Shown: positions 1 to 9,364 of the stretch, piece by piece
Numbering within the stretch: position 1 is the first letter of the stretch
Layout of the letters: every line of letters begins with the position of its first letter
Origin: Candidatus Gallionella acididurans
GTDB lineage: Bacteria; Pseudomonadota; Gammaproteobacteria; Burkholderiales; Gallionellaceae
Reading direction: 5' to 3'
Length of the DNA: 64,000 nucleotides
Assembly (NCBI GenBank): GCA_001577345.1
Contig: LSLI01000009.1
Span: 1-64,000, forward strand
Notes under the pieces: model-generated
What the model was told of the DNA's origin: nothing
What the model saw: the letters and a program-made list of their open reading frames with translations, nothing else
Databases searched by the model: none
Made by a program: the position numbers and the translations under genes

Positions 1-63
1 TGCAAAAGGTAAGCAAGCATCCAACATTCAGGCTCCTTAATCGGTTACTGAGTAGGTATAGAG

Positions 64-91
64 CCCAGCACGCAAATGTTGGGTTTTTTTG
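64..91 (+). terminator. Rho-independent terminator of the gene upstream of the window
   Basis: cccagca-cgcaaa-tgttggg stem followed by a T7 run. Confidence 0.65.
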
Positions 92-190
92 TTTGTGTCG
101 GGTGAATTTCACCAGCGTCAGCCATCGGGCAGCCTTAATAAAATTACCACGCAATCACGCAGCAAAATATCCACTCCACAACCACTCAAA

Positions 191-478
191 ATGATCCGTT
201 CCGAACTAATTTCCCATCTCGCTGACAAGCATCCCCAGTACACCGCTTCTGATGTTGAACTTGCCGTCAAAACCATTGTTGACTCCATCGTTAATCGCTT
301 GGCTAAAGGCGGCAGAGTCGAATTGAAGAGGTTTGGCAGTTTCAGCGTTCGTACCAGGCCACCAAGATTGGGACGCAACCCCGGGACAGGTGAAGAGGTG
401 AAAGTGCCGGAAAAGTCTGTGCTGAATTTCAAGCCGGGAACTGAGTTACGGGAGAGGGTGAACAAGGAATCTGCCTAG
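191..478 (+). CDS. ihfB: Integration host factor subunit beta
   Basis: Translation MIRSELISHLADKHPQYTASDVELAVKTIVDSI...RVELKRFGSFSVRTRPPRLGRNPGTGEEV is a typical IHF-beta; ATG at 191 preferred over the ORF-track start. Confidence 0.95.
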   Translation: MIRSELISHLADKHPQYTASDVELAVKTIVDSIVNRLAKGGRVELKRFGSFSVRTRPPRLGRNPGTGEEVKVPEKSVLNFKPGTELRERVNKESA

Positions 479-720
479 ATAATTTGGCGCATTGATTGTT
501 CGGCATTTGCGGCGTAGGCTGCGATCTGGATTTTTGCTGCCAGTTTGCGGGGGTATGTATTGAGAGCCATGCCGTGCTAGTTGGCTGGGGTTTAATGCCG
601 TTTTATTGGGGGAGAACCCAGGCCATGTCCATGGGCTAACTTACAAGAGAGCAGGATGACATCCGAATACCGGCAAGCAGGCGCATTAATTTGCCATTTT
701 TATCCTCTGGAGAACACATT

Positions 721-1326
721 ATGGAAAACCAATTAGATACTTCTGCATTCGGAAGCCCAACCATGTTGGAAGTAGACGACGAGGCGTCCAATTTGAGGCA
801 TATGGAAAAAAATGCGCTGCCGGTTTCCACCGGACGCCCAACAGTCCTGGTGGTAGACGACGAGCCGTCAAATTTAATTCTCCTGGATAGAATACTGGGC
901 AGGGATTACATCATACAGAAGGCCGGCAATGGCTCAGAAGCTATCGAGCTTGCCTTTGCCAACCCGCCCGACTTGATCCTGGTCGACGTGATGATGCCGA
1001 TTATGGATGGCTTCGAAGTCTGCCGCCGTGTCAGGGAAAACGCTTTGACAATGCATGTGCCGGTGATTTTTATCACCGGCAAAAATGAAATCAAGGACGA
1101 AGAGCTCGGGTTTGCCGTGGGCGCATCGGATTTCATTCACAAGCCCATCAGCGCACCTATCGTCGTTGCACGGGTCAGATTACAACTTAAAATAAAATTC
1201 ATGCATAACTACCTGCGGGGCGAACTGGCCAGGCTGCAGGGAAATGCCGGTGATGTTAAACAGCGTGCAACACTTTCCGGATTGGGGGTGGAAACAGCGC
1301 CCAATAGTTCCCACCTCAGTGTGTAG
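721..1326 (+). CDS. Response regulator with a single REC domain and a duplicated N-terminal segment
   Basis: VLVVDDEPSNLILLDRILGRDY...DLILVDVMMPIMDGFEVCRRVRE...VPVIFITGKNE...GASDFIHKPI REC signature; ATG at 721. Confidence 0.85.
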   Translation: MENQLDTSAFGSPTMLEVDDEASNLRHMEKNALPVSTGRPTVLVVDDEPSNLILLDRILGRDYIIQKAGNGSEAIELAFANPPDLILVDVMMPIMDGFEVCRRVRENALTMHVPVIFITGKNEIKDEELGFAVGASDFIHKPISAPIVVARVRLQLKIKFMHNYLRGELARLQGNAGDVKQRATLSGLGVETAPNSSHLSV

Positions 1327-1733
1327 CCATCCGGCGGTTCAGCCGGTGGTATCTGGAGTGTTTTATATGCGCTTCATTTGCGAAATTCGCAGGCGATACC
1401 CGGTACAAAAGGCCGCCCCGGCTAACCTGGGTGTCCGTGGTTGACCAAATTGAAAGGATGGTTGTAGCAATGGAATAGCCATTTCCCAGTGCCCGGACTT
1501 ATCTTTTCTGGCGCACCAACAATTCAAAGGTTTTCATCACCGGCATTTTATGGGTGTGGTCGAACCAATCGTTCAAGAACTTTGAAGACCTTGAGGAGCG
1601 ACTTCTGGCTGACTGGATTGCATTTGGGAGCAAAAATGTGAATCAGCGTTTTGCATTTGCGATGAAGCAGCGTTGTACTAAAATGACAGTAGTTTAAAAT
1701 TTCAAACTGGTTAACTTGAGAGGTGGAAATAAA

Positions 1734-2309
1734 ATGAAGAATCCTAGCGTTGTTAAAATATTACTATTTCTGGCCATGCTGGCAGCCGGTATTTCAGGTT
1801 GCTCAACCGAGTCCACAAAAGTTGAAAGCAATTTGGGTATCAAGGGCGCTCCGGATTGGGTAAATAAGGGTAGCGCCATTCTTAGCACCAAGGATGGCCG
1901 CCTATTCCAGGGGGTGGGTTCCGCCGCTCCAATGGGGGACATGTCACTGCAGAAATCGGTTGCCGACGACAGGGCCAGAGCCGAAGTTGCTCGTGAATTG
2001 TCCTCTTTTCTTGACGTGGTTTCGAATGACTATTCGGCTTCCGCCAAGTCTGGCGGTGCAGCTGGTGAAAATGAAGAGTCCGTATCTCGCCAGATTAAAA
2101 ATACAACTGCCATTAATATGGCGGGTGCAAAAATCATTGGAAGCTGGCGCGACCCCCAATCAAACACGATCTGGTCTATCGCCGAACTGGACATGGAGCA
2201 TGTAAAGAGCACGGTGGCGGGGGTAAAGGACATGAATCCCGACCTGAAGCGTTACATAGGGACATCTGCAGACAATATATTTGACCGCGTTTCACAGGAG
2301 AAAAAATAA
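1734..2309 (+). CDS. LPP20-family lipoprotein
   Basis: Lipobox MLAAGISGCS; PDWV...FQGVGSA...DDRARAEVARELSSFLDVV pattern. Confidence 0.7.
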   Translation: MKNPSVVKILLFLAMLAAGISGCSTESTKVESNLGIKGAPDWVNKGSAILSTKDGRLFQGVGSAAPMGDMSLQKSVADDRARAEVARELSSFLDVVSNDYSASAKSGGAAGENEESVSRQIKNTTAINMAGAKIIGSWRDPQSNTIWSIAELDMEHVKSTVAGVKDMNPDLKRYIGTSADNIFDRVSQEKK

Positions 2310-2920
2310 TGCGTTTTCAATCTTTATCAAAAACCATGGCCGCCGCCTTGACGGTTCTGGCTTTCTCCCTGGCGGGGTGTTCCACATCAGTCACGCGTAT
2401 GAATGCGTCGGAAGTCAAGGATCTTAGCGGTGCGTGGAACGACACCGATTCGCAGCTGGTTGCGGCCGAAATGATGAAAGACGTGCTAAGCCGTGAATGG
2501 ATAGATGATTTCAAGAACACAAATAATCGCAAGCCGGCAGTGATTGTGGGCGAGGTGCGCAACTTGAGTGATGAGCACATCAGCGTTAGCGCTTTCATTC
2601 AGGAATTGCAGCGTAATCTGATCAATTCAGGGAAGGTCATATTTGTTGCATCCTCCACCGAGCGCAAGGAAATTCGCGGCGAGCGGGCTGACCAGGATAT
2701 CAATGCCAGCGAAGCGACCCGCAAGGCAATGGGCAAGGAAAAGGGCGCTGATTTTATGTTGCAGGGCACGATCAACACCATCATAGATGTCGGCGGCAGT
2801 GATCAGCTGCGTTATTACCAGGTCAACCTGACTTTGATCAGCCTTTCCGACAATGTAATAGTCTGGAACGGCGAAAAGAAAATCAAGAAAATGATTGAAC
2901 GCAGCAGACTCAGGTTCTAA
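2309..2920 (+). CDS. LpoB-like penicillin-binding protein activator lipoprotein
   Basis: Lipobox FSLAGCS; DLSGAWNDTDSQLVAAEMMKDVL...VIVGEVRNLSDEHI...LINSGKVIFV...GADFMLQGTINTI resembles LpoB/YcfM. Confidence 0.8.
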   Translation: MRFQSLSKTMAAALTVLAFSLAGCSTSVTRMNASEVKDLSGAWNDTDSQLVAAEMMKDVLSREWIDDFKNTNNRKPAVIVGEVRNLSDEHISVSAFIQELQRNLINSGKVIFVASSTERKEIRGERADQDINASEATRKAMGKEKGADFMLQGTINTIIDVGGSDQLRYYQVNLTLISLSDNVIVWNGEKKIKKMIERSRLRF

Positions 2921-3076
2921 CAAAAACTTGCGAACTTCGGAACCGGGCTGCGCACGGCATGTAATCTGGCCGTGTGTTGCCTGGTCGGCATCGAATGTTT
3001 ATCCGCCTGGCTCGCAGGCTGTTATTTCAGTGCGGCGGTGAGCAATGAGTGCGCGAATGTTATTTGCAGCGACGAA

Positions 3077-4474
3077 ATGAATATTATTTGCAGTACATTG
3101 CTCAAGGTTCTACGCTCATGGCCGGGGATATTGGCTGTAGCGTTATTTGGTTTGCAGGGATGCGCCACTTACAGTAGCTCTTTCAGGGCGGTTGACCGCG
3201 ACCTTGCGGCGCAGAATTACGATGCGGCTTTATCGGATAATGCAAAGGAATCCAAGTCCCCAAAGGATCGCGTGTTGTACCTCCTTAACAAGGGGATGAT
3301 ACTGCGCATGAAGCGCGATTTTAAGGATTCGAATTTGGCATTCGGGGCGGCCAAGACGGAAATGGATCGCCTGTATGCCGCAAGCGTCACTGAAAATGCG
3401 CTGTCTGTGATGGTTAATGACTCAATGGTCAGTTATTCGGGCGACAACTATGAGCGGATACTGTTGCATCTGTACATGGCACTCAATTACCTGGAGCTGG
3501 GCCAGCCTGATTCGGCACGGGTAGAGGCACTGCAGGTTGACGATGATCTGCGCGAGTTTGCCGAAAAACATCCGAACAGCAAATTTTCGGAGGATGCGTT
3601 TACGCTCTATCTGACCGGCATGATCTATGAGGACAGGGGTGAATGGAGCGATGCCATGATCTCATACCGGAGTGCGTATAACGCCTACATGAAGGACTTT
3701 GCCTATTATCGAGTGGCTTTGCCGTCCACGCTCAAGGACGACTTGATGCGGATGGCAAAGCGGGTGGGGTTGAGGAACGAGCTGCGCAAATATGAAGCCG
3801 AGTTCAATGTTGATCCCCTGGATAACAAAAGGGCGGACCCTGACCGGGGGGAATTGATATTCGTTCTGAATAACGGGCTTGCCCCTGTCAAGCATGAGAG
3901 GACTGCCGCTTTGGTCGATCCCAACAGCGGTATCATGGTCAGGATCTCCTTGCCTTATTATGAATCGCGGAATGACTATAATAACAATGTGGTGGCCGCT
4001 CGCATCACGGTCAGCGACAAGCAGTCGACCACTGAGCTGGTGGAAAATGTCGATGCTATCGCCAGAAAAAACCTGGAAGATCATATGCCCGCAATAATTG
4101 CGCGCTCGATAGCGCGGGCCGTGGTCAAGACCGAGGCAGTCAGGAGGGCACAGGCAGGGGCCATGAATGGCAATAACAACGGCAATAACAATGGAGCCAT
4201 GTTCGGCATGCTGGGGGCATTGGCTTTGCAGGTGGCGGCCGTGGCCTCCGAGCAGGCTGATACGCGCAGCTGGCTGACGCTGCCCTCCAATATCCAGCTG
4301 GCGCGCTTGTCTTTGCCTCCGGGCAGCTATAGTGTCAAAGTGGAATTATTGGGGGCCGATCAGATGGTTGTCGCTACACAAGATTTTCCCAATATTGCAA
4401 TCAGAAAGACCCATAAAACTTTCCTGACCCAACATTGGATACCTCAACAGATTACTACCGGGGAATTAAAATGA
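3077..4474 (+). CDS. COG3014-like TPR-type lipoprotein
   Basis: Lipobox LFGLQGCA; N-terminal helical repeats (LLHLYMALNYLELGQPDSARVEALQVDDDL); start chosen at ATG 3077. Confidence 0.65.
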   Translation: MNIICSTLLKVLRSWPGILAVALFGLQGCATYSSSFRAVDRDLAAQNYDAALSDNAKESKSPKDRVLYLLNKGMILRMKRDFKDSNLAFGAAKTEMDRLYAASVTENALSVMVNDSMVSYSGDNYERILLHLYMALNYLELGQPDSARVEALQVDDDLREFAEKHPNSKFSEDAFTLYLTGMIYEDRGEWSDAMISYRSAYNAYMKDFAYYRVALPSTLKDDLMRMAKRVGLRNELRKYEAEFNVDPLDNKRADPDRGELIFVLNNGLAPVKHERTAALVDPNSGIMVRISLPYYESRNDYNNNVVAARITVSDKQSTTELVENVDAIARKNLEDHMPAIIARSIARAVVKTEAVRRAQAGAMNGNNNGNNNGAMFGMLGALALQVAAVASEQADTRSWLTLPSNIQLARLSLPPGSYSVKVELLGADQMVVATQDFPNIAIRKTHKTFLTQHWIPQQITTGELK

Positions 4475-5487
4475 AGCTACCGTTAACCGTTGTATTTGTG
4501 GCCACTGCATTGATATTCGGCGGATGCGCCACCAAACCGAGCCAGCCGGACTGGGTTGCCGGTGACAGCGCCAAATACACGAACACCCAGTATTTGATCG
4601 GACGGGGCCAGGCGTCCACGATAGAAGATGCCGAAGATCGTGCCCGCGCCGACCTGGCCAAAATTTTCCAGGTGGCAGTGGCGGTGCGCAGTGAAGATGT
4701 GCAGAGTTACAAAAGTGCCCCTGAAAATGCAGCCGGCCCGGGTCAGTATGCCGGTGAATCTTCCCGCCATATCACCACCCGCACCGACCAGATAATCAGC
4801 GGCATACAAATCGCTGAAATCTGGCAGGACCCGGTCAGCAAGACCCGGTATGCACTGGCGATATTGCCGCGAATGCAAACGGCAGCCAGCCTGAGAGAGC
4901 AGATCAACCAGCTGGATGACGCAACCCAGGCCAGCATTGACCAGTCAAAAAACACCCCTGATCTGTTTATCAAGATTGCGGCCGCAAGCAAAGCCGTGGA
5001 GTCACAACTGGAACGCGAGGGGTTGCAGAAAGCTCTGCAAGTGGTGGACATAACGGGCCGCGGTGTAGATCCGAAGTTCAGCAGCGGCAAGCTCAGTGCC
5101 GATATGGACGATCTGTTGAAGCGCGTGCGGATAGCGCCAAGGGTGGCGGAAGGTTCAGCCCCCGGCTTGGATGAAATCGTGGCGGGAGCCCTGTCCCACG
5201 CCGGTTTTATGATCGACACCGGGGATAAGCCGGATTATTTCCTTAAAGCCAGTCTCAAGCTGGCCGATCTGGGCCTAAAGGAAGGATGGTACTGGCAACG
5301 GGGCGATCTGGAAATCACCTTGTCTGAAGCCGTCACAGGACGCGTTCGTGGCACGCAACACTGGTTCGTCAAGGGTGCCGCGCCGGACAAGGAAACTGCG
5401 ATCAGGCGTGCCCTGGATGAGGCAGATGCTGTGCTGAAAAAAGAGCTGAGACCAGCAATTATCAGTATGGCTGTCGGCCAAAAATGA
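4471..5487 (+). CDS. LPP20-family lipoprotein (second copy in operon)
   Basis: Lipobox TALIFGGCA; QPDWVAGDSAKYTNTQYLIGRGQASTIEDAEDRARADLAKIF; ATG overlaps the preceding stop (ATGA). Confidence 0.7.
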   Translation: MKLPLTVVFVATALIFGGCATKPSQPDWVAGDSAKYTNTQYLIGRGQASTIEDAEDRARADLAKIFQVAVAVRSEDVQSYKSAPENAAGPGQYAGESSRHITTRTDQIISGIQIAEIWQDPVSKTRYALAILPRMQTAASLREQINQLDDATQASIDQSKNTPDLFIKIAAASKAVESQLEREGLQKALQVVDITGRGVDPKFSSGKLSADMDDLLKRVRIAPRVAEGSAPGLDEIVAGALSHAGFMIDTGDKPDYFLKASLKLADLGLKEGWYWQRGDLEITLSEAVTGRVRGTQHWFVKGAAPDKETAIRRALDEADAVLKKELRPAIISMAVGQK

Positions 5488-5684
5488 TTTTAAAAATGCT
5501 TCAGGATCATACGGAGCAGAGGTGAATGTCTTAACAAAAGGGAGAGGGCTAAGGCGCACGCCCAGCAGAGAAACATGCAGGGAGATAGTATGGGTTCGCC
5601 GTGGCAACTGGACCATCAGGCAAATCGAATTAAACCTTGCCCATCTCATTCTGTTACAATCCGCACTGTTTTGTAGTATTACCC

Positions 5685-6053
5685 GGGGACGACTTGGCTT
5701 CGACGTGGGTTACAAAGCAGCGTAGGGCATACCGAGGACCCGCCACCTCGTAAATCAGCTGGAAAAAACTAGTCGCAAACGACGAAAAGTACGCTTTAGC
5801 AGCTTAGTCTGCTAGACCTCACACCCTGCTGTCTGTGGAGGGGCTCAAAGCCGCAAGGCTGAGATGAGTGAGGTAATTTACACAGAATCGTGCCGGTCAG
5901 GGTCACTTTGATCGGAGCTAGAAACAAGGTGACTCGTCCTTTACCAGCCCGCCGGTTGGCGTGTACGGGATCAAATTAAATAACATGGCTAAGTATGTAG
6001 AACTATCTGTAGAGGACTTGCGGACGCGGGTTCAATTCCCGCCGTCTCCACCA
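5685..6053 (+). ncRNA. ssrA: tmRNA (transfer-messenger RNA)
   Basis: GGGGACG 5' end pairs with 3' CGTCTCC-A-CCA; tag frame at 5775-5807 gcaaacgacgaaaagtacgctttagcagcttag = ANDEKYALAA*; TTCAATTC T-arm. Confidence 0.97.
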
Positions 6054-6088
6054 ACACCAAGGTGACCAGAAACCACTGGAAACCAACA

Positions 6089-6125
6089 CAGCTAAGCCAT
6101 TTGACCGGCTTGGCTGTTTCTTTTT
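6089..6125 (+). terminator. Terminator downstream of tmRNA
   Basis: cagctaagcc-atttgacc-ggcttggctg stem followed by tttcttttt. Confidence 0.6.
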
Positions 6126-6589
6126 CAAGCGTCGAAATTGTCCAGAATGGGCTGATTCCAGCTTAGTCTGGTCACGGATGGTTTCAGCTAACCACATGTC
6201 CCCGTCCCCTTGTCTTGCTATCGTAAAGCGCAGTCCGCGACAGACACAGAGCGGATAGCCTCATCACAAACTTGCGTCATTCAGGGCAATATTTTGATTG
6301 TGCCGAAACGAACGATACAGGTTTTTTTTGCCCCGGAATTCGCCGCATTGACATTGCTTGCGGTGCGGAGTACTTTGAATCCAGCAGGAACATTGGTTTA
6401 AAGTAATGGGATTCAATTCCCCTCTTTTTAAACCCCCGATCACCGAATGATGTTCTTGCTACATACTTCTCTATGCATTCATTAGATGCTAGTCGCCACC
6501 TGTTTTTAGTGCCGCTGTTATTTTTCCGTCTGGGCAATTTCAGCAGTTGTCTTAAGGTGACCAAGAGCTAATTACAAAGGAGAGTGAAA

Positions 6590-6721
6590 ATGTCAACTTT
6601 AGAACATGGAAAACCTGAAGATGATCCAAATTTAGCAACGCGTGAACTTGTATATGTGGCTTTTTTATTCATTACCGGGACGGTGTTTGCAATTCTGCTT
6701 TTGACAGGGTCGCTATTTTAA
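6590..6721 (+). CDS. Small single-TM protein (43 aa), below the ORF-track cutoff
   Basis: MSTLEHGKPEDDPNLATRELVYVAFLFITGTVFAILLLTGSLF; AAAGGAGAG ribosome-binding-site-like sequence upstream. Confidence 0.5.
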   Translation: MSTLEHGKPEDDPNLATRELVYVAFLFITGTVFAILLLTGSLF

Positions 6722-6741
6722 CGAGTGGTGATGCGTTTGGT

Positions 6742-6779
6742 TATCGGATGGGATAAAACGGCTATTTGGTCCTCGACAG
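6742..6779. repeat. Distal att repeat
   Basis: tatcggatgggataaaacggctatttggt + cctcgacag; first 29 bp identical to 15295-15323. Confidence 0.9.
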
Positions 6780-7067
6780 AGTACGAACAGCAGCCCGCAA
6801 GCCGCTATTCATAAGGGCGTGGCTTGTTTGGTTTTAGCTTTTACCAACACTTTTACCAACAAACTGCGCCGCCTATCGTATGTTGGCATCCTGTTTCAGG
6901 TCAGGTTGTGAACTCTCATAAATCCACGCCGCACAGTTTTCCGCGTAGTTTTGTCTCTTCCTGTGTGGCGTAAGATTTGCCAGCACGCAGCCTTTAATCG
7001 TTCCCTTCAGCTTTAGTAGTGTTCTTATGCCGCCTTTTGAACGCACGTAAATAATTTTGCATTTAAT

Positions 7068-8450
7068 CTATTTAAGTGGTTTGAATGGTTTTATATTACC
7101 CAAGCAAATATTCATCATTTGATCTTGTAACGCATGTCCACCAGCATAAAAAAATCCGGAATCAAGATATACTTGGTTTATTGCATTTTTTATAACTTTA
7201 TCAGAAAAAGTTTTTCCATATACACCTGCTAACAATCTGAATGCTTGTTCTGGCGAGAAGTAATCATCCCTAAATTTTGCTGAATTCTCATAAACACTTC
7301 CCAGATTTGAGCAATAACATAATTTGTTTTTCTTGCAACTTTCGACCTCGGCGTCTTTTGCTCCACTTGCTATAACTTCACCCACCATACTCTTAATTTT
7401 TTGCGCCACTTGACTGACATCGCAGTTGTCGCAATGGGAGATACGGCCAGCGACAATGCCCTTATGTGGGGTGTTGTTTGAACTGTTGAGAATGAATAGA
7501 CTCAGGGAGTATCCTTTTGTGATTTCTACTCTGGCATAAAAATTTGAATGAAGGGATTTCGCTATAGCTCGCGCGACTTTGGTGTCGTCTTGCTTGGCTT
7601 TGAACATTTTTAATAATTTCTCCCGTGAATTTTCTTCAATCTGCACCCCGGATAAAACTTCATACTTTTTGCTTAGCTCTTCTACTAAGGCAGCGTTTAA
7701 TGCTGATTCCAAGCTCTGGTCATTTTCATCAAGTAGCAACGGCATTAAAACAATACGATCTTTATTTATACTGCCCGCTGGTTCTCCTTTACCATTTGAT
7801 ACTATGGTTTCCGAAATATCGGAAGCCGCTGACAAAAGTACTCTCAGATTGACTTGGGCTTTTTCAAGCCCCTGTTTAGCCGCCTTGCGATACCAGTCTA
7901 CGGCTTGTGCATAGTCTTTTGGAACTCCTAGACCATATTCATACATCCGGCCCAAATTGTTTTGAGCCATTGCATTTCCTTGCTCAGCCGACTTGCGATA
8001 CCACTCTACGGCTTGCGCATAGTCTTGCGGAACGCCTTGACCCTTGTAATACATGAAGCCCAAATAATATTGAGCATCTGCATTTTCCTGCTCGGCTGCC
8101 TTGCGAAACAACTCTGCGGCTTTTGCGTAGTCTTGCGGAACGCCTAGACCATTGACATACATTAGGCCTAGGTTTCTTTGAGCACCTGCATGTCCCTGTT
8201 CAGCCGCCTTGCTGAACCATTCAATAGCTTTTGTATAGTCTTTTGGAAGCCCTTGACCGTTAGCATACATTACACCTAGTAATTTTTGTGCATCCGCACT
8301 ACCATGCTGCGCCAATGGCATGGCTTCTTGCAAAGCTTTAGCATAATCGCCTTTATCATAGGCCGCCTTTGCGTCTTCCACTCCTGCATATCCTGCTATA
8401 GCGAAAAACAGGCCAAGCATTGCAGCAAGGGCTACAAGTTTCACTTTCAT
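7068..8450 (-). CDS. Exported Sel1-repeat (SLR) protein with unknown C-terminal domain
   Basis: Signal peptide MKVKLVALAAMLGLFFAIAGYAG; four 36-aa Sel1 repeats (AQ..LG.MY..G.GVP.DYA.A..W..KAAEQG). Confidence 0.8.
   Translation of the reverse strand: MKVKLVALAAMLGLFFAIAGYAGVEDAKAAYDKGDYAKALQEAMPLAQHGSADAQKLLGVMYANGQGLPKDYTKAIEWFSKAAEQGHAGAQRNLGLMYVNGLGVPQDYAKAAELFRKAAEQENADAQYYLGFMYYKGQGVPQDYAQAVEWYRKSAEQGNAMAQNNLGRMYEYGLGVPKDYAQAVDWYRKAAKQGLEKAQVNLRVLLSAASDISETIVSNGKGEPAGSINKDRIVLMPLLLDENDQSLESALNAALVEELSKKYEVLSGVQIEENSREKLLKMFKAKQDDTKVARAIAKSLHSNFYARVEITKGYSLSLFILNSSNNTPHKGIVAGRISHCDNCDVSQVAQKIKSMVGEVIASGAKDAEVESCKKNKLCYCSNLGSVYENSAKFRDDYFSPEQAFRLLAGVYGKTFSDKVIKNAINQVYLDSGFFYAGGHALQDQMMNICLGNIKPFKPLK
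7860..8291 (-). repeat. Four tandem Sel1 repeats (36 codons each) within the CDS
   Basis: AQKLLGVMYANGQGLPKDYTKAIEWFSKAAEQGHAG / AQRNLGLMYVNGLGVPQDY... / AQYYLGFMYYKGQGVPQDY... / AQNNLGRMYEYGLGVPKDY... Confidence 0.8.
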
Positions 8451-8567
8451 AAAAACCTCACTGTAAATTCTAATGTGTCATAGTATTGCCGATTGCACGG
8501 ACTAGCAACAATGTTGCCGCGTTAATAATTCTCCCGCTTATATTTCAGTGCCCGATTCTCACCAGCG

Positions 8568-9077
8568 CTATAACTGAAAAACGCTTTCCCCATTCCACAT
8601 TTTCAAATAATCCAGGTAAAGCCATTCCGTTAAATCTGCATCAGGATCAATGTCTGGCCTATACCCATCCAGTAAGTCATCAAGTTCAAGGTGAAAAGCT
8701 GCCAAAACTTTTGGGGAATCCAAGCCGATTTCATGGCAAAACCTTGCCCATCCTTCACCATACGCTAAAAACTCGGCATGTCGCAATTGGTAGAGCGCGG
8801 CATTCTCTTTATTGCTTGACCCAATCGCAATAAGCGCACGCATCGTGAACATGCACCCACGCGCTTGAAAGAATCGCGCAGCGTGAACATAAGCAATGGT
8901 TTGCAACATCAGCATGCGGTCAGTGAAAGCTGTATCGGCCATTCTGTAGTTTGAGTGTGGGCAGGTCGTCGCAAGGGTTTTCGCCTCTTCAGTGTCACCC
9001 CTCGCCCGTGCCTCAATGAATAGAGCTATGCGCTCAGGTGCGGTCAGGCTTGCGTATTGCTTCGTTAAATCTATCAC
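8568..9077 (-). CDS. Hypothetical protein of the integrative element
   Basis: 169-aa ORF, ATG overlaps stop of 9074-9364. Confidence 0.65.
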   Translation of the reverse strand: MIDLTKQYASLTAPERIALFIEARARGDTEEAKTLATTCPHSNYRMADTAFTDRMLMLQTIAYVHAARFFQARGCMFTMRALIAIGSSNKENAALYQLRHAEFLAYGEGWARFCHEIGLDSPKVLAAFHLELDDLLDGYRPDIDPDADLTEWLYLDYLKMWNGESVFQL

Positions 9078-9364
9078 GGGGATTTTTTCCTTGCGTTGAG
9101 TGTTCTTTCGAGGGCTTCAGTGCGGGCTTCCAGCACTCCGGTTTCGTATGACTTGCGGATCATGTCCAGCACATAGGCCAGTTTCGTGCCATCCGCCGGA
9201 TCAATGCGGCGCGCCCGCATATCCCGATAAACCGCCCCCAACTCGCGCCGGATAGCGTCCGCATCATGCAGGTTGATTTTGGAGGGTGGGGGTGCAAGCT
9301 GGTTTCCATGCTGGTCATAGGTTGCGCCCTGTTGGTTTTCTGCCGGATCGTTGTCAGTGGACAT
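9074..9364 (-). CDS. Hypothetical small charged protein of the integrative element
   Basis: MSTDNDPAENQQGATYDQHGNQLAPPPSKINLHDADAIRRELGAVYRDMRARRIDPADGTKLAYVLDMIRK...; tight spacing with neighbours. Confidence 0.6.
   Translation of the reverse strand: MSTDNDPAENQQGATYDQHGNQLAPPPSKINLHDADAIRRELGAVYRDMRARRIDPADGTKLAYVLDMIRKSYETGVLEARTEALERTLNARKKSP

Noticed and set aside
1-40. Possible C-terminus of an upstream CDS (frame ending ...NIQAP*)
   Set aside because: Only 12 codons are visible; the identity (rpsA would be expected upstream of ihfB) cannot be supported from this sequence.
1244-1444. 66-aa plus ORF overlapping the response regulator end
   Set aside because: Out-of-frame overlap with no motif and no ribosome-binding site.
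6003-6197. ORF on minus strand containing RRRELNPRPQVLYR
   Set aside because: Antisense translation of the tmRNA 3' end; this peptide string is a typical spurious product of tRNA-like sequences.
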